Positions 8,128 through 17,691 of a DNA stretch of 42,577 nt are shown here, piece after piece; positions within the stretch are counted from its first letter, which is position 1, and the number at the start of each line of letters is the position of its first letter. The stretch covers positions 1-42,577 of the forward strand of contig JANYHJ010000044.1 in the NCBI GenBank assembly GCA_025359135.1. The letters are read 5' to 3'. The position numbers were made by a program, and so were the translations under genes. The stretch comes from Gemmatimonadota bacterium. Lineage in GTDB: Bacteria > Gemmatimonadota > Gemmatimonadetes > Gemmatimonadales > Gemmatimonadaceae. The notes beneath the pieces are model-generated. The model was not told the DNA's origin, did no database searches, and worked only from the letters and a program-made list of their open reading frames with translations.

Positions 8128-9624
8128 CTACGGCTGCTTCGCTGCCTGCTCGCGCGCGATCACGAGTGCGCGGTCCATGCCCGGGTCGGCGCCGCGCAGG
8201 ACGTCGGCCACGTGCATCGGCACCTCGACGTCGGCCAGCGTGCCGCGCGCCGGCGTGCGCGGCTTGGGCGCCGCGTTGACGTAGCCGTACATCTGCATCG
8301 CGACCCGAATGCCCGAATGCGGCAGGTAGAGGAGCGCGCTCGACCCCGACGTGTTGCCCTCATATGCGCCGCCGCTCTCCTCGCCCACGAAGGTGGCTCG
8401 GCCAAGCCCGCGCAGCGTGCCGGTGACGTCGGCCGCGGTCGAGAAGGTGTAGCCGTCTTCGAGCACGACCAGCGGACCGCCGAAGGGCTGCGCCGCGGGC
8501 GACTGCTCAGCGACGCCCGGGTGCAGGACGGGCTGCACCAACCAGCCGCCCGCGGGATCGGGGCGCGTACCCGCATCGAGCTCTGCGTACGTCTTGCTCG
8601 GGAGGGTCGTGTAGCTCGGGCGCAGGGTGTTGATGTGGATGTGGTCGAAGTAGCGGAAGGGGCCGCGCGCGAAGCGGCCGACGAGATTCGCACCGTCCAT
8701 GTCGACGCCGCCGCCATTGCCGCGGAGGTCGAGCACCATCGCGCGTGCGCCATGCTCGCGCGCGACGGCGAAGACCGAGTCGAGCTCGGCGACGAAGCGC
8801 TCACCGAAGAAGCCGTGGACGCGGAGCACGGCGACCTGGCCATCCCCCGGAAAGCGGACGCTGATGTTCTCCTTCGCGCCGTCGAGGCGCGCGGCCTGGG
8901 CCGCGTAGGCGTCGTTAACCGGATTGGCGTTGGTGGTGCGCGCGGCATCCGTGACGCCGTCGAGCCGGGCGCGCCGCTCGCGCCCGCTGGAATCGCGCAC
9001 CACGAGGTCGAACGTCGAACCCTGGTCGGCGAAGTGGTAGTAGAGGCGCGGGAGGTTGCGGCTCATGGCGGCCGCGCGACCGGTGGTGATCGCGCCGTCG
9101 AGCGTGGTCATCGGCGTGAAGAGCGCGACGAGGTCGCGCACGCGACGGCCGTTGATCGAGAGCAGCTCGCTGCCGGGCCGGATCTCGGTGTCGGCGGGGG
9201 TATCGTTGCGGACGACGAACATGCGGTTGCCGTACTCGATGCGCACGCGCAGCGGGAAGAGTGGCCGCTCGCCGATGCGGCGCGAGGTCGCGCTGTCGGT
9301 ACCGGCGCGCGCGTGGCCATCGCCCAGGTCGGTCATCATCCGCGAGGCGGCCGCGAGCAGGACGAGCTCGGTGACGGGTCCCGTGATCTCGGCGCGATAC
9401 GCGTCCCAGCGACGCTCGAGGTCGGCGCGAGTCGTCCAGCGGAAGGGCGCGCCGTGCGACTCGAAGATCGCAGCGCGGAGCGCGTCGAGGTCGGCGCGGG
9501 CGTCGGCCTGCGAGATGACCTGGAGCCCGGGAGCTGGGTCGCCACTCGACTGCGCGCCGACGCGCGCCACGGCGATGATGGTCAGGGCGGCGAGCGTCGC
9601 GGTCGAACGGCGGAGGCGCGGCAT
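8128..9624 (-). CDS. Secreted S41-family (C-terminal processing) peptidase
   Basis: 498 residues from ATG 9624, chosen because it begins a signal peptide (MPRLRRSTATLAAL..., cleavage after about Ala24); the frame is open upstream but low-complexity. Residues about 30-120 are a helical N-terminal domain with LGDGHAR at 100-106. A PDZ-like fold is likely at about 125-170. The S41 catalytic domain spans about 255-470: VLDLRGNGGG at 297-306, and Ser395 in GYTFSTA as the likely nucleophile; the general-base lysine of the classic Ser/Lys dyad is not obvious, and Glu415-Glu416 follow, a pattern closer to the tricorn-core-like or retinoid-binding-like S41 branch. Probably a periplasmic peptidase of unknown target. 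Confidence 0.88.
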   Translation of the reverse strand: MPRLRRSTATLAALTIIAVARVGAQSSGDPAPGLQVISQADARADLDALRAAIFESHGAPFRWTTRADLERRWDAYRAEITGPVTELVLLAAASRMMTDLGDGHARAGTDSATSRRIGERPLFPLRVRIEYGNRMFVVRNDTPADTEIRPGSELLSINGRRVRDLVALFTPMTTLDGAITTGRAAAMSRNLPRLYYHFADQGSTFDLVVRDSSGRERRARLDGVTDAARTTNANPVNDAYAAQAARLDGAKENISVRFPGDGQVAVLRVHGFFGERFVAELDSVFAVAREHGARAMVLDLRGNGGGVDMDGANLVGRFARGPFRYFDHIHINTLRPSYTTLPSKTYAELDAGTRPDPAGGWLVQPVLHPGVAEQSPAAQPFGGPLVVLEDGYTFSTAADVTGTLRGLGRATFVGEESGGAYEGNTSGSSALLYLPHSGIRVAMQMYGYVNAAPKPRTPARGTLADVEVPMHVADVLRGADPGMDRALVIAREQAAKQP

Positions 9625-9799
9625 GCGAGGGCGGGGGCGGGGGGCGGGGGGCGGGGGTGAGGCGGACGAGCGCGGCGCCGCGTTTGGACACCGGCGGCGA
9701 GCGGAACGTTCGAACGTCGATGCCTTCGCCGACATCATGGCGGTCTCGCCGACGAGGCGTCCGTTCGAGGAGCAGGTCCCTCCCTCGTTTACGCCGTCA

Positions 9800-10828
<1,029 letters not shown>

Positions 10829-10911
10829 GGGGCGGAAAGCTAGCGGCCCCAGGGCACGCTGGAAGCGCGCTGCCCTCGACACTGTTCGCGGCTGCCGATA
10901 GCTATAGGGAG

Positions 10912-12174
10912 ATGGCCACGACCCTCGCCCCCCCGATTCCGGCTCCCGCGCACGATGCGGGCGAACCGGACGTTCCGGCCCACTCCAAGCAGCGTGCGCG
11001 CGAGCGCCTCAAGTCGCTCGACGTCTTCCGCGGCATGACGGTGGCGGGGATGCTGCTCGTGAACAATCCGGGCACCTGGTCGGCCATCTACGAACCGCTC
11101 GAACATGCGCCGTGGCACGGCTGGACGCCGACGGACCTGATCTTCCCGTTCTTCCTGTTCATCGTCGGCATCACGACGCACCTCTCGCTCACGGAACGAG
11201 CCGCGCGCGGCGACAGTGTTGCGGCGCTGCGCATGCAGGTGATCCGCCGAGGGCTCACGATCGTGCTCATCGGCATGGCGCTCAGTGCGTTCCCGTTCTA
11301 CCAGTGGAACGGCGTGCCGGGCACACCCAACGCCGGCCTCTGGGACAAGATCATCTACCGCGTGGCGCACCTGCGCGTGCTCGGCGTGCTGCCGCGCATC
11401 GGCTGGTCGTACCTGATTGCGGGACTGCTCACGCTGCAGGCGCCGCTCAAGCGCACGGTGCTGATGCTCGTGGCGTTGCTCTACGGTTACTGGGCGCTCC
11501 TGACGCTCGTGCCGACGCCGGGCACCGGCATCACCGGCGAAATCGACGTCGGCGCGCTCACGCTGCAGGCGTGGCTGGATCAGCTCGTGCTGGGTGCCGA
11601 CCACATCTACGCTGGCACGAAGTACTGGGACCCCGAGGGGATTCTCTCGACGCTCGGTGCCGTGGCGAGCGTGATCACGGGGGTGCTCGCGGGGCGTTGG
11701 ATCGCGAGCCGGGAGCGGCCGCTCATCGAGCGCGTGGCGGGACTCTTCGGCGCCGGCGCGATTGCGGCGGTGGTGGGGCTCTGCTGGCACTGGTCGCTGC
11801 CGATCAACAAGAACCTCTGGACGCCGTCGTACGTGGTGTTCATGTCGGGCATGGGCGCGATGTCGCTCGCGACGTGCATGTGGTTGATCGAGGAGCTCGA
11901 CGTGACCGCGTGGACGGGTCCGTTCCTCGTGTACGGGATGAATCCCATTCTCGCGTTTGTCGGCAGCGGAATCATGGCGCGCTGCATCTACACCATCTTC
12001 ACCGCCGAATGGCACGGCAAGGCTGTGCCGGTGCAGAAAGTCATCTTCGAGTCCGTCTTCCTGCCGCTTCTACCGGTGAAGGATGCCTCGTTGCTGTTCG
12101 CGGCCACGTTCGTCTTGACGTGGTTCGGCATCCTCTCCGTCTTCCATCGCAAGCGGTGGTTCCTGAAAGTCTGA
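10912..12174 (+). CDS. Membrane acyltransferase of the HGSNAT/DUF5009 type
   Basis: 420 residues. After a Pro/Ala-rich start, residues 33-43 read LKSLDVFRGMT, the conserved entry to the first membrane helix of the heparan-alpha-glucosaminide N-acetyltransferase family, and PTDLIFPFFLFIVG follows at about 73-86. About ten membrane helices are visible. The family transfers acyl groups from a cytoplasmic donor across the membrane to sugars; the human member uses acetyl-CoA and heparan glucosamine. Here the acceptor is unknown, possibly a cell-wall or surface sugar, since the gene overlaps a peptidoglycan carboxypeptidase. The conserved His of the family could be His69 (WHGW), which I infer from position. 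Confidence 0.88.
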   Translation: MATTLAPPIPAPAHDAGEPDVPAHSKQRARERLKSLDVFRGMTVAGMLLVNNPGTWSAIYEPLEHAPWHGWTPTDLIFPFFLFIVGITTHLSLTERAARGDSVAALRMQVIRRGLTIVLIGMALSAFPFYQWNGVPGTPNAGLWDKIIYRVAHLRVLGVLPRIGWSYLIAGLLTLQAPLKRTVLMLVALLYGYWALLTLVPTPGTGITGEIDVGALTLQAWLDQLVLGADHIYAGTKYWDPEGILSTLGAVASVITGVLAGRWIASRERPLIERVAGLFGAGAIAAVVGLCWHWSLPINKNLWTPSYVVFMSGMGAMSLATCMWLIEELDVTAWTGPFLVYGMNPILAFVGSGIMARCIYTIFTAEWHGKAVPVQKVIFESVFLPLLPVKDASLLFAATFVLTWFGILSVFHRKRWFLKV

Positions 12175-13817
12175 AGCGGCCGCTCGCGGCACTGCTCGCC
12201 ATTGTCGGTTGCCTGGGTGCGACGCTGCCTATTACGTCGCGCGCGCAGGCTTCGCCGCCGCTGGCGGTTGCCCCCACCCCCGCGCCCAGGGCGAGCACGC
12301 AACCCGGCGTGAGTGCGAAGACGGCGACGCCGGTCGCGAAGAAGCCAGCCGCAGCCTCCAAGGCCAAGGGCGGCGTCCATTCGAGAAAGAAGGGCGCCAA
12401 GCGCGCACCGCGGCCGATTCCCGCCAAGGGCGCCTGGAGCACCACCGTCGGCGCGAGCGCACTCACGGCGGCGCTGGCCGAAACGCTGCCCGGGCCGGTG
12501 AAAGGCCGCTGGGGTGCGATGGTCGTGTCGCTGACGCGCGGCGACACGCTCTTCTCCGAAACAGCGGGCTCTGCGCTCATGCCGGCGAGCACGATGAAGC
12601 TCTTCACGAGCGCCCTCGCGCTCGAGACGCTGGGGCCGCAGCACCGCTTCAGCACCGAAGTGCTGCGCGATGGCGTGCTCGCGGCCGATGGCACGCTGCG
12701 CGGCAACCTCGTACTCCGCGGCGATGGCGACCCGAGCATCTCGCCGCGCCTGCTGGGTGGCGCACCGGGCGACCCGATGCAGCGCCTCGCAAAGGAGATC
12801 TCGGCCGCGGGGGTGAAGCGCGTGACCGGCGACGTGATCGCCGACGGCTCCGCGTTCGACGACAAGGGCGTTCCCGATGGGTGGCGCAAGCGCTACCTGG
12901 GTGCCGCGTACGCGGCGCGCGTCTCGGCGCTCTCGCTCAACGAGAACCTGGTCTGGATCGTGGTCAAGCCAGGCCCCAAGGGCGCGCTCGTCTCGACCGA
13001 TCCGGCGACGGCCGGGCTTCCGATCGAGAGCGAGGTGCGCGTCGTGCCCGGACGCGGCGGGCGCATCTCGGCGTGGCGTCGCGCGGACGGCAGCATCAAG
13101 GTCAAGGGTTCGATCGGCGCGAGCGCGCACGAGCGGCGCTGGTCGTTGGTGGTGGAAGATCCGGCGCTCTTTGCCGCAGGCGCGCTGCGGGCGCAGCTCG
13201 AGGAGCTCGGCATCAACGTGGCCGGCAAGGTGCGCACGGGGCGCGGCTCGCCGGTGGCGCCACGCATCGCGTCGCTCGCGTCGCCGCCACTCAAGGAGAT
13301 CGTCGCCGCGATGAACGGCGAGAGCATCAACCTGTTCGCCGAGCTGCTGTTCAGGAATTCGGCGCGCGGCCCGTTGCGCGACAACGTGGGCAGTGCCGTG
13401 TCGGCGAACAACGCGCTCGAGCGCTTCCTGTCCGGCAAGGTGGGTGTCGACTCGGGAGCGGTGCACGCCTCCGACGGCAGCGGCCTCTCGACGCTCGACC
13501 GGGTCACGGCGCGTTCGCTCGTCAAGCTACTCGCGTATGGCCACGCGGCCTCGTGGAGCCCCGAGTATCACGCGTCACTGCCCGTGGCCGGCGAGAGCGA
13601 GACACTCAAGCATCGCATGCGCTTCACGCCGGCGCAGGGCAACCTGCACGCGAAGACGGGCACGACGAACGACGTGATCTCGCTCGCGGGCTACGTGACG
13701 GCGAAGAACGGCGAGCTGCTCGCGTTCGCGATGGTGTACAACGGACGCGACCGCTGGCGCGCGAAGGATCGCATCGATCGCGCGGGCGCGACGCTGGCGG
13801 CTTTTTCGCGGGAGTAG
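12156..13817 (+). CDS. dacB: D-alanyl-D-alanine carboxypeptidase/endopeptidase, PBP4 type (peptidase S13)
   Basis: About 553 residues. A hydrophobic signal (LKRPLAALLAIVGCLGAT) is followed by a Lys/Ala/Pro-rich linker to about residue 105, then the penicillin-binding fold. All three motifs are present: SxxK as Ser145-Thr-Met-Lys148, SxN as Ser390-Ile-Asn392 and KTG at 500-502. It trims or cleaves peptidoglycan peptides in the periplasm. The start is uncertain: GTG 12156 overlaps the acyltransferase by 19 bases; an unusual CTG at 12171 would give a CTGA overlap and place Lys-Arg directly before the signal core. No Shine-Dalgarno sequence supports either, so translational coupling to the upstream gene is likely. 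Typical PBP4 insert domains lie between the SxxK and SxN motifs. Confidence 0.92.
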   Translation: MVPESLKRPLAALLAIVGCLGATLPITSRAQASPPLAVAPTPAPRASTQPGVSAKTATPVAKKPAAASKAKGGVHSRKKGAKRAPRPIPAKGAWSTTVGASALTAALAETLPGPVKGRWGAMVVSLTRGDTLFSETAGSALMPASTMKLFTSALALETLGPQHRFSTEVLRDGVLAADGTLRGNLVLRGDGDPSISPRLLGGAPGDPMQRLAKEISAAGVKRVTGDVIADGSAFDDKGVPDGWRKRYLGAAYAARVSALSLNENLVWIVVKPGPKGALVSTDPATAGLPIESEVRVVPGRGGRISAWRRADGSIKVKGSIGASAHERRWSLVVEDPALFAAGALRAQLEELGINVAGKVRTGRGSPVAPRIASLASPPLKEIVAAMNGESINLFAELLFRNSARGPLRDNVGSAVSANNALERFLSGKVGVDSGAVHASDGSGLSTLDRVTARSLVKLLAYGHAASWSPEYHASLPVAGESETLKHRMRFTPAQGNLHAKTGTTNDVISLAGYVTAKNGELLAFAMVYNGRDRWRAKDRIDRAGATLAAFSRE

Positions 13818-13873
13818 TGCCGCGCACGCACGTCGCACACGGATGACGCGAAGAAGACGCGGCGTCGGGTGAA

Positions 13874-13893
13874 TGACTGACAGGGCACAGTCA
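13874..13893 (+). terminator. Small hairpin after dacB
   Basis: TGACTG and CAGTCA form a 6-base stem with an 8-base loop, 57 bases after the dacB stop, followed by a pyrimidine-rich stretch rather than a clean T tract. A second short dyad, CGGGCG/CGCCCG, lies at 13928-13947. The rest of 13818-14090 shows nothing else I can name; it should hold the promoter of the cytochrome-porin operon. Confidence 0.3.
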
Positions 13894-14090
13894 CCTCGTT
13901 GCCTTTCTCGCGTTCTTAGTGAGGCCTCGGGCGAACGCTGACGCCCGCGCGCTTGCCCGCCGCCTAGCGTGGCATCACGACGGTACGCGACGCCACACAC
14001 TTGCCTCATCTCTTCGAGCGATGTGCGCCTTCCGCCGTGCGCCGTACACCGGATCACAATCGGAATGCCTCCCGACCGCCCGAGGGCCCC

Positions 14091-15530
14091 ATGCACGCGT
14101 ACACGCCCGCTGTTCTGCTCGTCGTCGCACTCGCGGCGCCCGCTGCCGCCAAGGTCGACGACCTTCCCGCCTTCGCCCGCCGCTACCTCGACCGCCAGGT
14201 GCACGCGGTGCTGCCCAGCGCCGATGCGCACGGCCAGCCGATGACCGCACCCCTGACGCTGCGCCTGGTGCCGAGCTTCGCGCGACAGACCGGCTTCGCC
14301 TGCAGCATGTGCCACTACCAGTTTCCGCAGCTCACGGCGTTCGGACGCCAGTTCAAGCTCAACGGCTACACCCTGACGGGCCTCAAGAACATCGAGGACA
14401 AGGACAAGAGGGAGAAGCCGACCCTCTCGCTGCTTCCCTTCTCGCCGCTGTCGATGATGATGATCGCCTCGGCCACGCAGCTCGGCACCGCACTGCCGGG
14501 CACGCAGAACTTCACCGTGTCGCTGCCGCAACAGCTGGGCGTGCTGTGGGCCGGTGCGATCGCGAACAACCTCGGCACGATGTCGCAGGTCACGTGGGTG
14601 CCGTCGAGCGGCACCTTCGCGATCGACAACGTGGACGTGCGCTATGTCGGGCGAGGCACGATTGGCGAGTCGCCGGTGACGTGGGGCGTGAGCTTCAACA
14701 ACAATCCGAGTACGCAGGACCTCTGGAACACCACGCCGGCGTGGGGCTATCCGTTCTCGTCGTCGGCGGTGGCGCCGTCGTCGCTCGGCTCGCCGCTGGT
14801 GGCCGGCGGGCTGGCGCAGCGCTCGGTAGGCGTGGGCGTGTACGCGCTCTGGAACGACCTGCTCTACACCGAAGTCGCGGCGTATCGCTCCGCGATTCCG
14901 ACCGCCGCCGCGCCCCTCGACTCGTCGGCGCGCAACACGATCTCGGGCTTCACGCCGTACTGGCGCGTAGCGCTGCAGAAGAGCTTCGGCACGCAGTACC
15001 TCATGGTCGGCACGTATGGCCTCGCGGCGAAGCTCTTTCCGACGGGCATCGGTGGTTTGACCAACGACTACACGGACCTCGCCTTCGACGCGCAGCACGA
15101 GATGCCGCTCGGCGACGGTCATCTGGTCACGCGACTCTCGTGGACGACCGAGAGCCAGACCTTGAGTGCCGCCTTCGCGGCAACGCCTGCCGTGTCGGCC
15201 AACCGTACCAACTCGGTCAACTCGCTGCGCCTGAGTTCATCGTGGTATCCGGCGCAGCATGCGGGATTGACGGTCGGATTCTTCAGCAATGGCGGCACGG
15301 CGGACACGCTGCTGTACGCGCCGGGCTCGGTGACCGGCAGCGCCATCGGCTCGCCGGAGACGACGGGGGCGTCGCTCGAGGCGAGCTACAACCTGTGGGA
15401 AAATGCGCGGCTCTCCGTCACGTACACCATGTACAGCAAGTTCAACGGCCGTGACAGCAACTATGACGGCTCCGGTCGCAGCGCGTCCGCGAACAACACG
15501 CTCTATCTCCTCTGGTGGTTCGCCTTCTGA
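14091..15530 (+). CDS. Outer-membrane monoheme cytochrome-porin fusion, Cyc2-like
   Basis: 479 residues. A Sec signal (1-20, ending APAAA) is followed by one haem c site, CSMCH at 71-75, set in PSFARQTGFAC (61-71) and LTAFGRQFKLNGYT (81-94). That arrangement, a CxxCH close to the N-terminus flanked by FARQTG and FGRxFK, is what I recall for Cyc2, the fused cytochrome-porin that oxidises extracellular Fe(II) in iron-oxidising bacteria. Residues about 110-479 alternate in beta-strand fashion with many Tyr/Trp/Phe and end in WWFAF, a terminal Phe typical of proteins inserted by BAM. The barrel therefore would enclose or hold the haem domain. Assignment to the cytochrome-porin group is firm from the layout; iron as substrate is inference, because related fusions exist in organisms not known to oxidise iron. 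The stop overlaps the next start (TGATG). Confidence 0.82.
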   Translation: MHAYTPAVLLVVALAAPAAAKVDDLPAFARRYLDRQVHAVLPSADAHGQPMTAPLTLRLVPSFARQTGFACSMCHYQFPQLTAFGRQFKLNGYTLTGLKNIEDKDKREKPTLSLLPFSPLSMMMIASATQLGTALPGTQNFTVSLPQQLGVLWAGAIANNLGTMSQVTWVPSSGTFAIDNVDVRYVGRGTIGESPVTWGVSFNNNPSTQDLWNTTPAWGYPFSSSAVAPSSLGSPLVAGGLAQRSVGVGVYALWNDLLYTEVAAYRSAIPTAAAPLDSSARNTISGFTPYWRVALQKSFGTQYLMVGTYGLAAKLFPTGIGGLTNDYTDLAFDAQHEMPLGDGHLVTRLSWTTESQTLSAAFAATPAVSANRTNSVNSLRLSSSWYPAQHAGLTVGFFSNGGTADTLLYAPGSVTGSAIGSPETTGASLEASYNLWENARLSVTYTMYSKFNGRDSNYDGSGRSASANNTLYLLWWFAF

Positions 15531-15949
15531 TGGACACGTCGTGGAAGTTGCCGGAGCGGTGGGGCATGATCCCGCTACGGATCGTGGTGGGACTCGTCTT
15601 CCTGATGCATGGCGGGCAGAAGCTGTTCGTATTCGGCCTGCCGGGAACGGAGGACATTCTCGCGAAGATCGGCATTCCGATCGCGCCCGTTGCGGCGGCC
15701 GTGCTCATTCTCGCCGAGGTCGCGGGCGGCTTTGCCGTGCTCTCCGGACTGTTCGTGCGGTCGGCCGCGCTCGTGCTCGCCGTCGACATGGCGGTGGCCA
15801 TCGTGGCCGCACGCATGCAGGGCGGATTCTTCACGCCGTATGGCTACGAGTTCGAGCTCACGCTCCTTGGCGCCTGTCTGACGCTGGCCGCCGTCGGCGC
15901 GGGCGGCGCGTCCCTCGACGACCTGCTGCGTCGACGCAAACATGAGTGA
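15530..15949 (+). CDS. DoxX-family membrane protein
   Basis: 139 residues with four membrane helices (about 15-35, 50-70, 74-93 and 105-125). LRIVVGLVFLMHGGQKLF at 16-33 is the characteristic first helix of the DoxX/DoxD group, which includes a subunit linked to thiosulfate:quinone oxidoreductase in archaea and many redox-associated or stress-linked bacterial proteins. The start shares one base with the stop of the cytochrome-porin gene and the end overlaps the following cytochrome by 8 bases, so the three are translated together. A role in passing electrons between the periplasm and quinones is possible but not shown by the sequence. Confidence 0.88.
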   Translation: MDTSWKLPERWGMIPLRIVVGLVFLMHGGQKLFVFGLPGTEDILAKIGIPIAPVAAAVLILAEVAGGFAVLSGLFVRSAALVLAVDMAVAIVAARMQGGFFTPYGYEFELTLLGACLTLAAVGAGGASLDDLLRRRKHE

Positions 15950-16331
15950 GCGAGTGCGGAGCGTCGCGCGGCGCGGCGTGGCGCTTGCCATGGCGTGGAC
16001 GTCGCCCGTGTTGGCCCAGCAGGCTGTCGCGGCGGACACGAGCGCGATCGTGCCGGCCATGGTGGACCTCGGGCGCGCCGTCTTCCATGGCAAGGGGATG
16101 TGCTTCGCCTGTCACGGTCAGGCGCTCGAGGGCACGCAGGTGGCGCCCACGCTCAAGGCGCACGTCTGGCGCGACGCGAAGAACGGCGACTATGCCGCGA
16201 TCATCGACGTCATCACCAAGGGCGTACCGTCCACCGCGATGGTGTCACTCCCGGGTGGTATCACGCGCGCCGAGGCGACGAGCGTGGCCGCTTACATCTG
16301 GTCGGTGAACAACCGGAAGGCGAAGCCTTGA
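15942..16331 (+). CDS. Small periplasmic cytochrome c
   Basis: 129 residues. A signal peptide with Arg-Arg at 10-11 and a hydrophobic core ends near Ala25-Ala31. One haem c site, CFACH at 54-58, is followed by a probable axial Met100 in STAMVSLPGG. The fold is a class I cytochrome c (c6/cbb3-subunit-like), about 95 mature residues. Its start overlaps the DoxX gene by 8 bases. In context it is the natural soluble carrier between the outer-membrane cytochrome-porin and an inner-membrane acceptor such as the caa3 oxidase encoded at 2956-7261; this is inference. It converges on the next gene with 3 bases between stops. Confidence 0.93.
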   Translation: MSERVRSVARRGVALAMAWTSPVLAQQAVAADTSAIVPAMVDLGRAVFHGKGMCFACHGQALEGTQVAPTLKAHVWRDAKNGDYAAIIDVITKGVPSTAMVSLPGGITRAEATSVAAYIWSVNNRKAKP

Positions 16332-16334
16332 GGC

Positions 16335-17681
16335 TCAGTGCGGCTTCTTGACCGCCGTGCGTGAGCCACCGGAGGTGGTCGACGTTCCGCCGCTCTTGCC
16401 CGTGGAGCTCGCGGTGCCGCCACCAGACGTGGTCGTCGTCTGACCGCTGGCCGTGCGCCCCGCGTCCTGTCCGCTGCCCTTGGGCGCATAGCCGCCGCCC
16501 TTGCTGAGCGTGGAGTGCGTGTCGGGCCCGCGTACCACCGGCGAGATGCTGCCCACCGGCCGCCAGAACCAACCGCCGCCGTAGCCGAGGTAGGGCGACC
16601 CGTACGGGTAGCCATAGGCGAGACCCAAGCTCCAGCCGCGACCGTACGGTGAATAGCCGTACATGTCGCAGCCGCCCATGCCCATGCTGGGGAAGTAGCC
16701 GCCGTACATCGGATTGTAAAAGCTCCAGTTGTAGGCGCTCCACGGACCGTAGCACATCGGGTCGTTGACCCACGAGTAGCCGTTGCGCCGCATCCGACCG
16801 TCGTTGGCGCCCACCGTGTGCGCCGTGGCGGCGGCGCGCACGCCACCATCGGTGAGGTCGAACGTCTCGGGGTTGGCGAGCGCCACGAGCACGTCGGTCA
16901 CGGCGCCGCTCACCCCCGCGTCGCCGAGCTGCATGAGCGTCTCGCCGGTGACGGGCACAGTGCGGCGTCCCGCAGCCGAGCGCGACACGAGCCATGCGCG
17001 CACCACGGCTTCGTCCACGTTGCGAGCGAGGCTCGCGATCTCGCGCACGTCGGGGTCGGCGGTGGCGGCCACGCGCGCGATCTCGCCGGCGGTACCGGTG
17101 TGCGCGAGCGCGTTGCGCACCTCGGCGGGCCAGCCGGAGTCGGGTGCCACGCGGCGATACCACTGCGGGCGCGCCTCGACGTTCTTCCCCGAGCGGATGC
17201 CCGAGACCTGCACCCACGACGACGGCGACATGACATCGAGCACCGACGAGGTGGTGCCCGTGCTGCCGCCGGTGCAGCCGAGTTGGCCGCGGACGACGAG
17301 CCGCGCCCCACCGCCGGTCCACATCGCGCGCTCCGTGCCCGTGCAGCCGTCGCGATCCACCGGATGATCGGCGCCATCGGCGATCACCTCCTGACGGTCG
17401 ATCACGTCACCGCGCTGGACGGTGAGCATCTGCACGCGCTCGTCGGAGCGACCGGGCAGGACGCAGCGCATCGGCCCCGACGTGGTGACGCCGGGAACGA
17501 TGACGTTCGTCAGCGCACCATTGATCGACACGGTGTGCGTTTCGCTGAACGCCACCGACGGATCGCCCGGCACCCAGCAGCCGTAGTAGGCGGCCCACTG
17601 TCCGGTGGGCTGCTGCGCGCCGGCCGGCATCGCGCCAAGCGCAAGTGCCGCCATCATCATGCTTATGAGGAGCGTGCGCAT
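16335..17681 (-). CDS. Secreted protein with Gly/Tyr-rich C-terminal part, unknown function
   Basis: 448 residues. A signal peptide (1-22, ending AGA) leads to a domain (about 25-190) with several cysteines that could form disulfides (for example Cys35, Cys73 and others near 112 and 135). Residues about 190-290 are Ala/Val/Arg-rich and helical, reminiscent of armadillo or HEAT-like spacing but not clear. Residues about 295-385 are dominated by Tyr, Gly, Pro, Trp and Met, and the last 60 by Gly, Ser and Thr, both probably unstructured and exposed. I do not recognise the family. It starts 10 bases after the barrel gene upstream, so the two form an operon. Confidence 0.8.
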   Translation of the reverse strand: MRTLLISMMMAALALGAMPAGAQQPTGQWAAYYGCWVPGDPSVAFSETHTVSINGALTNVIVPGVTTSGPMRCVLPGRSDERVQMLTVQRGDVIDRQEVIADGADHPVDRDGCTGTERAMWTGGGARLVVRGQLGCTGGSTGTTSSVLDVMSPSSWVQVSGIRSGKNVEARPQWYRRVAPDSGWPAEVRNALAHTGTAGEIARVAATADPDVREIASLARNVDEAVVRAWLVSRSAAGRRTVPVTGETLMQLGDAGVSGAVTDVLVALANPETFDLTDGGVRAAATAHTVGANDGRMRRNGYSWVNDPMCYGPWSAYNWSFYNPMYGGYFPSMGMGGCDMYGYSPYGRGWSLGLAYGYPYGSPYLGYGGGWFWRPVGSISPVVRGPDTHSTLSKGGGYAPKGSGQDAGRTASGQTTTTSGGGTASSTGKSGGTSTTSGGSRTAVKKPH

Positions 17682-17691
17682 CGCGAACTCC

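Noticed and set aside
8107..9660. A 517-residue open frame antisense to the S41 peptidase
   Set aside because: Its composition is typical of a shadow frame, and the S41 gene has a signal peptide and motifs.
14091..16331. Calling the cytochrome-porin a proven iron oxidase
   Set aside because: The haem motif and barrel fit Cyc2, but related fusions occur in organisms without known iron oxidation, and no iron-specific residue can be pointed to.
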